Shown here: piece after piece, positions 1 through 5,312 of the stretch
Layout: each line of letters opens with the position of its first letter
Numbering within the stretch: position 1 is the first letter of the stretch
NCBI GenBank assembly: GCA_003487525.1
Contig: DNDT01000478.1
Location: 1 to 5,312, forward strand
Origin: Flavobacteriales bacterium
Lineage (GTDB): Bacteria > Bacteroidota > Bacteroidia > Flavobacteriales_E > Vicingaceae
DNA length: 5,312 nucleotides
Direction: 5' to 3'
The notes under the pieces: generated by a model
Databases searched by the model: none
Told to the model about the DNA's origin: nothing
What the model saw: only the letters and a program-made list of their open reading frames with translations
Made by a program: the position numbers and the translations under genes

Positions 1-1458
1 CCGCCGCAGGCCCTTGATTTGGAAGAGGCTGTACTGGGCGCAGTCCTTCTGGAAAAAGAAGCGGTCAACACGGTAATAGACATCCTTCAGCCGGAAAGTT
101 TCTACAAAGATGCGCATCAGCGTATTTATAATTCGATTATTAATCTTTTCGGAAAGTCTGAGCCAATTGACATTCTGACCGTTACGAACGAATTGAAGTC
201 GACCGGTGAACTCGAAATTGTAGGTGGTGCTTATTACATCGCCAAGTTAACGAACAGGGTCGCCTCTTCCGCAAACATTGAATATCATGCGCGGATTATT
301 GCCCAAAAATACATTCAACGCGAGTTGATCAGTATTTCGTCTCAAATTATTAACGATGCCTACGACGATACGACCGATGTGTTCACCCTACTGGACAAGG
401 CAGAGAGCAATCTGTTTTCGGTAGCCGAAGGAAACATCCGAAAGAATTACGAGGGAATGGACTCCCTGATCAACAAGGCCATAAAACAAATTGAAAGCGC
501 AAAGAGCCAGGAAGGCGGGGTGTTTGGTGTCGAATCGGGCTTTCACGCCCTTGATGACATTACATCCGGATGGCAGAGTTCCGATCTTATCATCATAGCC
601 GGAAGACCGGCCATGGGTAAAACGGCCTTTGCCATGTCCCTTGCTCGAAATGCCTGTGTGGATTACAAAAATCCCGTGGCCATTTTCTCCTGTGAGATGT
701 CTTCTCTTCAGTTGGTGACCCGTTTGATTTCAGCCGAATCAGAAATCTCTTCCGAAAAACTGAGAAGCGGAAACATAGAAAACCACGAGATGGAGCAAAT
801 AAACTCCAAAATCAGAGGTCTCGCAGATGCCAAACTTTTCATTGACGACACCGCTGCCCTCTCCATTTTCGAACTGCGCGCGAAGGCCAGACGCCTTAAA
901 GCTCAGCACAACATCAGCATGATTGTCATTGACTACCTGCAGCTGATGACTGTCGGTAAGGAAACCAGGGGAAATCGTGAACAGGAAATCAGTATGATAT
1001 CCAGATCCCTGAAAAGTATTGCAAAAGAACTTGAAATTCCGATCATAGCGCTTTCTCAGCTGAGCCGTTCTGTTGAAACCAGAGGTGGTGACAAGAAACC
1101 GCAACTGTCCGATTTACGTGAATCGGGAGCCATCGAACAGGATGCCGATATGGTAATTTTTCTGCACCGACCGGAATATTACGGACTCACCGAAGATGCG
1201 GATGGAAATTCCACCATCGGTATCGCGAACGTGCTCATTTCAAAACACAGGAATGGTAAGGTTGGAGAAGTAAAACTCAAATTCATTCAAAACCTTGCCA
1301 AGTTCGGAAACCTCGACACGGGAGATTATTCAAGCTTTGGCATGGACTCGTTTGGAAAACTGCCCAGCAACCAGAGTTTTGATTCGGGAACCATGACGTA
1401 CCAGTCAAAATTAAACGATGATGATCCGGATGATATCCTGGATAATCCTCCGTTCTAG
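1..1458 (+). CDS. dnaB: Replicative DNA helicase DnaB, 5'-truncated
   Basis: Hexameric ATP-driven helicase that unwinds DNA at the replication fork and interacts with primase. The frame is open from base 1, starting PPQALDLEEAVLG, the usual opening of the DnaB N-terminal domain, so the true start lies about 20-35 codons upstream and the first in-frame TTG (19) is not the start. 485 residues are present. Seen in order: an N-terminal helical domain (about 1-110), a linker, then the RecA-like core. The core has Walker A GRPAMGKT (601-624), the catalytic-type Glu in FSCEMS (codon 694-696), Walker B MIVIDYLQLM (919-948), DLRESGAIEQDADMV (about 1111-1155) and the KHRNG arginine-finger region (1243-1257). 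No intein interrupts the Walker A region, a common insertion site in dnaB. After the core comes a polar extension of about 47 residues ending in an acidic PPF tip. The reading frame is intact. Identification is secure. Confidence 0.97.
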   Translation, partial: PPQALDLEEAVLGAVLLEKEAVNTVIDILQPESFYKDAHQRIYNSIINLFGKSEPIDILTVTNELKSTGELEIVGGAYYIAKLTNRVASSANIEYHARIIAQKYIQRELISISSQIINDAYDDTTDVFTLLDKAESNLFSVAEGNIRKNYEGMDSLINKAIKQIESAKSQEGGVFGVESGFHALDDITSGWQSSDLIIIAGRPAMGKTAFAMSLARNACVDYKNPVAIFSCEMSSLQLVTRLISAESEISSEKLRSGNIENHEMEQINSKIRGLADAKLFIDDTAALSIFELRAKARRLKAQHNISMIVIDYLQLMTVGKETRGNREQEISMISRSLKSIAKELEIPIIALSQLSRSVETRGGDKKPQLSDLRESGAIEQDADMVIFLHRPEYYGLTEDADGNSTIGIANVLISKHRNGKVGEVKLKFIQNLAKFGNLDTGDYSSFGMDSFGKLPSNQSFDSGTMTYQSKLNDDDPDDILDNPPF

Positions 1459-1475
1459 ACCAATAATATCTTTCT

Positions 1476-1483
1476 TACTTTTG
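1476..1483 (+). promoter_or_regulatory. Possible Bacteroidetes-type -7 box for gene 2
   Basis: TACTTTTG matches the Bacteroidetes primary-sigma -7 consensus TAnnTTTG exactly and lies 16 bp before the ATG at 1500, in the 41 bp gap after dnaB. A start site about 6 bp downstream would give a leader of about 10 nt. No clear TTG -33 element lies 17-23 bp upstream (the nearest is GTTC at 1452-1455), so this is weak. The gene could instead be read through from dnaB. Confidence 0.3.
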
Positions 1484-1499
1484 AGTTAGTACATCGCTG

Positions 1500-2756
1500 A
1501 TGAGGGTTTATTTATTGACATTCATTCTTTTTGTTTCGTACTCGGTTTTTCCGGCTTACCTGCTTATCCCTATGGATGAGAGCCAGAAGAATCATCTGAA
1601 GGCTTACGGAGTGGCATTTTGGGCACTGGAACAGGATGTTAGTGTAAGCTGGTTGCTGAATTACAGAGGAGGCAGTTTCATGCTCAAGCAGCACGAATCC
1701 ATCGAGAATGAGCTACTTGTTCGCGGAGTCAGTTATGAATTGATTTCGGATGTGAGATCAACGGCTATTCTACTGGAGATTCAAAATCCGGAGGTGAACA
1801 TGGACGAGGTCAAACTCGAGAAGGCACCTAAAATAGCGGTTTATTCTCCTAAAAATGCCCTTCCCTGGGATGATGCCGTGACACTGGTACTCACCTATGC
1901 AGAAATTCCATACACGGTCATTTACGATGAGGAAATCATCAGGGGAGATCTTCATTTGTACGACTGGTTACACCTGCACCACGAAGACTTTACCGGACAG
2001 TACGGGAAATTTTACGGTCGCTACCGTAATTACCCCTGGTATAAAGAACAGGTCAGGGTAAGCGAAGCAATGGCAGCCAAATTGGGATACAGCAAAGTGT
2101 CCAAATTAAAGCTGGATGTAGCCATCAAGATAAGGGAATACGTGAGCGGTGGGGGTTTTATGTTCTCCATGTGTTCAGGCACCGACTCTTACGACGTGGC
2201 GCTCGCAGCGCATTCGGTCGACATCTGTGAAAGCATGTTTGACGGTGATCCTGCCACTCCAAATTTGAACAGCAAACTGGATTTTACCGAAACCTTTGCC
2301 TTTACCAACTTTAAGGTAAGTGAAAATCCACTGGAGCCCGAATTTTCAAACATAGATGCGACTCCCTCACATACCAGAACCGCAGAACACATTGATTTAT
2401 TCACCCTGTTTGAGTTTTCGGCAAAGTGGGATCCGGTACCCACGATGCTTTGTCAAAATCACGAATCGATCATTAAGGGATTTATGGGCCTGACAACAGC
2501 GTACAATAAGCAATTCATTAAGCCGAGCGTGCTTATTTTGGGAGAGAACAAGTCGTTAAATTCGGCAAAATACCTCCACGGAAAATACGGAAACGGAACC
2601 TGGACCTTTTACGGTGGACACGATCCGGAAGACTATCAGCACTTTGTCGGAGATCCTGCAACACAGCTGGAATTGTATCCCAACTCACCGGGCTATCGGC
2701 TCATTTTGAACAATGTGCTGTTTCCGGCTGCCAAGAAAAAGAAGCAGAAGACTTAA
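1500..2756 (+). CDS. Exported GATase1-like protein of the Bacteroidetes 'asparagine synthetase B' type; function unknown
   Basis: 418 residues. By memory of the sequence it belongs to a well-conserved Bacteroidetes family commonly labelled 'asparagine synthetase B'. That label is not supported: there is no N-terminal Cys2 glutaminase domain and no ATP-pyrophosphatase domain of AsnB. Seen: a signal peptide (residues 1-19, hydrophobic LLTFILFVSYSVF, likely cleavage after FPA), so the product is probably periplasmic or envelope-located. Next comes a conserved block LIPMDESQKNHLKAYG, then APKIAVYSP (109-117) as a possible Rossmann-like first strand. LHLHHEDFTGQYGKFY (157-172) is His-rich. GGGFMFSMCSGTDS (217-230) looks like a nucleophile elbow with Cys225, and YGGHDPED (371-378) offers His374. 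The end is PNSPGYRLILNNVLFP plus a KKKKQKT tail. Together these suggest a class I amidotransferase or ThuA/DJ-1-like fold (inference). The ATG at 1500 directly precedes the signal peptide and has no Shine-Dalgarno. It follows dnaB by 41 bp on the same strand. The reaction is unknown. Confidence 0.85.
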   Translation: MRVYLLTFILFVSYSVFPAYLLIPMDESQKNHLKAYGVAFWALEQDVSVSWLLNYRGGSFMLKQHESIENELLVRGVSYELISDVRSTAILLEIQNPEVNMDEVKLEKAPKIAVYSPKNALPWDDAVTLVLTYAEIPYTVIYDEEIIRGDLHLYDWLHLHHEDFTGQYGKFYGRYRNYPWYKEQVRVSEAMAAKLGYSKVSKLKLDVAIKIREYVSGGGFMFSMCSGTDSYDVALAAHSVDICESMFDGDPATPNLNSKLDFTETFAFTNFKVSENPLEPEFSNIDATPSHTRTAEHIDLFTLFEFSAKWDPVPTMLCQNHESIIKGFMGLTTAYNKQFIKPSVLILGENKSLNSAKYLHGKYGNGTWTFYGGHDPEDYQHFVGDPATQLELYPNSPGYRLILNNVLFPAAKKKKQKT

Positions 2757-3289
2757 AAACCTTTGGACACTCCCAGTCCGGCTGAAAAAGTCTCGTATGA
2801 TTTATTGAAGTCAATACTAACGCTGAAACCGACTCCCCAATTCCCTTCAAAGTGTTTGTAAATTTCAGTTCCCGCTTTCAGAATGTAAAAACTCATGCTG
2901 TGTTCATATTCTATCCCGGGGCCGGCATAAACTCCCAACCAGTGATTCACATGATACAGGGGTGTCAAAGCAACAATGTATTTGTTCGCTCGTTTGATCG
3001 TAGTGCCATTTCTGCCCTCAATCAGGTAACTTGATAACTCGATGTCGTTGATAAGCACCAGGCTAAATTTAGAATTGAATTCATATCCATAATCCAGCCC
3101 AATTGAAGGAATTATGGTCAATTCAGATCCTCCCTCCGATGTCACTGTTTGAGGTACCCAGGCATATCCGATCAATAGTGCAATTCCATGCCTTTTAACT
3201 TCTTGGGGCAGGTCATCCGAACGATCCTGAGCATCAAGTGATGCAGTCATCATTATGATAGATGCAAGGAAAAACCAGGCAAGTCTCAT
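2753..3289 (-). CDS. Small signal-peptide protein, probable outer-membrane beta-barrel
   Basis: 178 residues starting at an ATG (3287-3289). The N-terminus is a typical Sec signal peptide: Arg2, hydrophobic AWFFLASIIMMTA, and likely cleavage after SLDA (residue 20) before Gln21. The mature part is about 158 residues of alternating polar and hydrophobic or aromatic stretches, for example HGIALLIGYAW, IIPSIGLDYGYEF, WLGVYAGPGIEYEH, NWGVGFSVSIDF and TFSAGLGVSKGF. This pattern fits an eight-strand-sized outer-membrane barrel, and it ends in a C-terminal Phe as many barrel proteins do. I recognise the general type of Bacteroidetes hypothetical proteins but no characterised member; transport, adhesion or a structural role cannot be told apart. 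Its TAA stop shares bases with the stop of the convergent upstream neighbour, and it diverges from the DUF2490 gene. Confidence 0.8.
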   Translation of the reverse strand: MRLAWFFLASIIMMTASLDAQDRSDDLPQEVKRHGIALLIGYAWVPQTVTSEGGSELTIIPSIGLDYGYEFNSKFSLVLINDIELSSYLIEGRNGTTIKRANKYIVALTPLYHVNHWLGVYAGPGIEYEHSMSFYILKAGTEIYKHFEGNWGVGFSVSIDFNKSYETFSAGLGVSKGF

Positions 3290-3313
3290 TGAACTTGGAA
3301 ATTAACCACTTTG

Positions 3314-3321
3314 CAATTATA
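3314..3321 (-). promoter_or_regulatory. Possible -7/-10 box for the small barrel gene
   Basis: On the minus strand this reads TATAATTG, one mismatch from the Bacteroidetes TAnnTTTG box and containing a TATAAT hexamer. It lies 24 bp before the ATG ending at 3289, giving a plausible leader of roughly 18-20 nt. No -33 TTG is found at the proper distance. The site sits in the only non-coding spacer between the two divergent envelope genes. Confidence 0.27.
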
Positions 3322-3366
3322 CAAGCAAAATCCCATTTTCCTTTTAGTTTCGTTTTAACTTTGAAT

Positions 3367-4098
3367 GTGAGTCGATGCTTTCAGTTTTTCATCTCCCTGG
3401 TTTGCTGTTTGACATTAAATAACTCCGCACTCCGGGCACAGGATGATAAGAAAATCAACAATCAATATTGGTTGGATTTCATTCCGCATCTTACGCTGTC
3501 CGATGCATTTGAATTGTATGGAGATGCCAGTCTGAGAATCTCCAATGAGGGAAAACAAAAAATTTACGTGCTAAGACCTTCGTTAAAACTTCAGGCGAGT
3601 CCAATCGTTTCGCTGCACGCGGGGCTCGGTTTCTTTTACAACGAACTGACCGATTTCAAAGATTTGCTCGAAGTCCGTCCATGGGAAGGATTGAAAATCG
3701 GATGGCCGCGCATTAAGGGAATAAATGTCAAACACTATTTCAGGCTGGAGCAGCGGTACTTTATTTACCAAGAGAATAAAAAGGACTTGTTCCTGCACAG
3801 GATGAGATATCAGCTCAAATGCAAAGTTCCGTTAAACAAGAACACGGTCGGGGAAAAAACCCTATATCTTCCGTTGGCTTTCGAATGGCTGGGAACCTCT
3901 GACGAAGAATTACAGACCGTTTGGATGTCTCAAAACAGGATGACTGCCGGTATCGCTTACGTTTTCAATAAATTCTGGGGCCTTGAGTTTGAATACATGT
4001 ATTGGTGGAGCAGAAATCTGCCTTCCAAATCAATGGAACCATCCGACCAGGTATTTAGACTCCGACTTTTAAGAAATGGCTGGATACTGGGAGAATGA
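3367..4098 (+). CDS. DUF2490 family outer-membrane protein
   Basis: 243 residues from the chosen GTG start. This start puts a compact signal peptide at the N-terminus: SRCFQFFISLVCCLTLNNSA with likely cleavage after ALRA and before Gln-Asp-Asp. The longer in-frame ATG at 3262 would add 35 unlike residues before the hydrophobic segment and overlap the divergent gene's coding start by 28 bp; TTG 3361 is also possible. The mature part shows features I know from DUF2490: QYWLDFIPHLTLSDAFELYGD near the start, RPSLKLQASPIVSLHAGLGFFY, a VRPWEGLKIGWP block, then KHYFRLEQRY and LHRMRYQLKCKVPL. The end is RMTAGIAYVFNKFWGLEFEY and VFRLRLLRN. The strand pattern indicates an outer-membrane barrel; the family has no established biochemical role. 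The cysteine pair in the signal peptide does not form a good lipobox (Val at -1). It ends 8 bp before the stop of the convergent porin gene. Confidence 0.83.
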   Translation: MSRCFQFFISLVCCLTLNNSALRAQDDKKINNQYWLDFIPHLTLSDAFELYGDASLRISNEGKQKIYVLRPSLKLQASPIVSLHAGLGFFYNELTDFKDLLEVRPWEGLKIGWPRIKGINVKHYFRLEQRYFIYQENKKDLFLHRMRYQLKCKVPLNKNTVGEKTLYLPLAFEWLGTSDEELQTVWMSQNRMTAGIAYVFNKFWGLEFEYMYWWSRNLPSKSMEPSDQVFRLRLLRNGWILGE

Positions 4099-4106
4099 AG
4101 GTGACT

Positions 4107-5312
4107 TTAATCGAAAAGTGCCCACCGAATTCCGAATTTGAAGGATCTTGGAGGATACGGGTAGCCGGGGACCTGATAGTAATTGGTTCCGCTCATCCCC
4201 TTGTTAAAATGCTCCATTTTCAGGAAGAAAAATGCCCTTTTAAGCTGCAGGTTAAGAAACAGATCGATGTAAGGATACGAGCCCGTCTGAGTTTCGTTCT
4301 GAACATGATACAGATTTAGTGCAGGCATATATGCATATCCATAGTGGGTTGAATAGTAGAAAACATCCACACCGATTTGATATTTCAATACCTTTTTAAA
4401 TACGGAGCTTTGAAAATAGACGCATTCCCGAATCAGCAGTTGAGGCAAGGGCATAATTTCCCGGTTGGAAATGGACTGATACGAAATGTTGTTGTCGAGG
4501 TGAAAGTGGTTCCAGCTCAGTAACTTGCTCAGATTGGCGGTAAAGTAGGATACCCCGGTTGCCGATTGTTCGGGTTTTGCATGTAGGTTGTAATAAATCA
4601 AATCACCGATGGTTCCGAATTCACCGCTCAACACATATCCTTTTTTCGAAACACTGCCCTGAGCAAAAAGGCGTTTCTCCTTATTAAAGTGGTTGTTCCA
4701 TATGAAGTTGTTCGAAATGTACCTGAGTTGATTAAACAGCGGTTGTGTCAAACGATATCCAAGATGCCCCGCAAACATCCATGTGTCCGAACTGTCGGAT
4801 ATTGAATTTGTTAAAACAAGGTCTGATTCCACATCCCCCTCCCTGAAACCTGAAATTCCCAATTCTGCAGACATTGTTAAGCGGTAATCATTCAATCCCA
4901 AATCAAATCGTGCACCGGTAAACAGATTTTCGTAAAGCGTATCTACCTGTTGTTTTTGATCGTATCCTGTCAATTCATGTCGTGCATAAACCGTTAGTGG
5001 CTTTCTCCCCGGATAAATGGTGAAATTGACCTGATTGCTCAGACTGGCATGCACAATAGAATCGGACGTCTTGCTCGAATCAAAATAGATGTTTTCGTAA
5101 AAGTCCGTATTCAAAGACGGAATGCGTTGAAACAAATCGACATCCCCGTTGTCCATGTAATATCGATAACCGCCGAAGTAATGAAAATCGTGACCAATTC
5201 TGAAAAGCGGGAGAACAAAAGGTTCATCTTCCCCTGCCAGATTTCCAATTCCAATGGACTGGCTGACGAGTATTCCCTCTTCCCTAATTTCATTGCTGGC
5301 ATTACTCAAGCG
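4107..5312 (-). CDS. Putative porin (Porin_10 type), N-terminus outside window
   Basis: The frame is open to the right edge, so the gene enters from beyond 5312 and 401 C-terminal residues are seen; the first in-frame TTG (5307-5309) is preceded by an in-frame Arg codon and is not a real start. By memory, full-length relatives are roughly 600-700 residues, so about two thirds is present. The sequence is a run of amphipathic beta-strand candidates rich in Tyr, Phe and Asn, such as LFRIGHDFHYFGGYRYY, VNFTIYPGRKPLTVYARHEL, YRLTMSAELGISGF, FAGHLGYRL and YQIGVDVFYYSTHYGYAY. The closing block LKRAFFFLKMEHFNKGM, then NYYQVPGYPYPPRSF and FKFGIRWALFD, is the characteristic end of Bacteroidetes 'putative porins' and carries an aromatic-rich last strand for barrel insertion. 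It should form a large outer-membrane channel, substrate unknown. No frameshift or internal stop is seen. Confidence 0.88.
   Translation of the reverse strand, partial: RLSNASNEIREEGILVSQSIGIGNLAGEDEPFVLPLFRIGHDFHYFGGYRYYMDNGDVDLFQRIPSLNTDFYENIYFDSSKTSDSIVHASLSNQVNFTIYPGRKPLTVYARHELTGYDQKQQVDTLYENLFTGARFDLGLNDYRLTMSAELGISGFREGDVESDLVLTNSISDSSDTWMFAGHLGYRLTQPLFNQLRYISNNFIWNNHFNKEKRLFAQGSVSKKGYVLSGEFGTIGDLIYYNLHAKPEQSATGVSYFTANLSKLLSWNHFHLDNNISYQSISNREIMPLPQLLIRECVYFQSSVFKKVLKYQIGVDVFYYSTHYGYAYMPALNLYHVQNETQTGSYPYIDLFLNLQLKRAFFFLKMEHFNKGMSGTNYYQVPGYPYPPRSFKFGIRWALFD

Noticed and set aside
739..1104. Minus-strand 121-codon open frame inside dnaB
   Set aside because: It lies entirely antisense to the conserved helicase core, and its translation shows no domain or signal.
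1420..1450. Near-palindromic run around ATCCGGAT and GATATC at the end of dnaB
   Set aside because: Explained by repeated GAT and GAC codons for the acidic tail; the stem is poor and not followed by a T-run, so it is not a convincing terminator.
2189..2443. Minus-strand 84-codon frame inside gene 2 (also the shorter ones at 1512-1694 and 1770-1955)
   Set aside because: All are shadows of the conserved plus-strand gene, with low-complexity or random-looking translations.
2761..2784. Possible hairpin GGAC...GTCC just past the convergent stops
   Set aside because: The stem is only 4 bp, has no following T-run, and lies in the coding sequence of the minus-strand gene.
3356..3363. TAACTTTG, a perfect TAnnTTTG match on the plus strand
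   Set aside because: It lies only 3 bp before the chosen GTG start, so transcription would begin inside the signal-peptide codons; there is also no -33 partner. Probably chance.
3394..3420. Cysteine pair in the DUF2490 signal peptide as a lipoprotein lipobox
   Set aside because: The residues before the cysteine are S-L-V rather than an L-x-(G/A/S)-C pattern, and a better signal peptidase I site follows at ALRA-Q.
4095..4319. Plus-strand 74-codon frame overlapping the end of the DUF2490 gene by 4 bp (ATGA)
   Set aside because: The ATGA overlap looks like translational coupling, but the frame runs antisense through the most conserved C-terminal block of the porin and its product has no recognisable features.

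Overview
The window looks like a chromosomal segment from a member of the Bacteroidetes (Bacteroidota). Three things point that way: a DnaB helicase with a long acidic C-terminal extension, a secreted protein of the type usually mis-named 'asparagine synthetase B' in this phylum, and two outer-membrane families (DUF2490 and the Porin_10 type 'putative porin') that I associate with Bacteroidetes. The gene starts lack Shine-Dalgarno sequences and one upstream region carries a TAnnTTTG box, which also fits. No mobile element, CRISPR array, tRNA, rRNA or long repeat is visible, and coding density is very high.

Layout, left to right: (1) the 3' part of dnaB, cut by the left edge and reading rightwards to 1458; (2) after a 41 bp gap, a 418-residue exported protein with a class I glutamine-amidotransferase-like look (1500-2756, +); (3) a 178-residue signal-peptide protein, probably a small outer-membrane beta-barrel, on the minus strand (2753-3289), whose stop codon overlaps the stop of gene 2; (4) a short divergent spacer, then a DUF2490 outer-membrane protein on the plus strand (about 3367-4098); (5) after only 8 bp, the C-terminal two thirds of a putative porin on the minus strand (4107 to beyond 5312), cut by the right edge.

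Functionally, the left end is replication (DnaB). The rest is cell envelope: one exported enzyme-like protein of unknown reaction and three predicted outer-membrane beta-barrels in alternating orientation. The barrels do not form one operon. Genes 3 and 4 diverge from a shared spacer of about 77 bp, and both convergent junctions (2/3 and 4/5) have no room for an intergenic terminator. I see no convincing new defence, mobile or metabolic system. The best leads are the non-AsnB nature of gene 2, the SSB-like acidic tip of DnaB, and the extremely tight convergent junctions.
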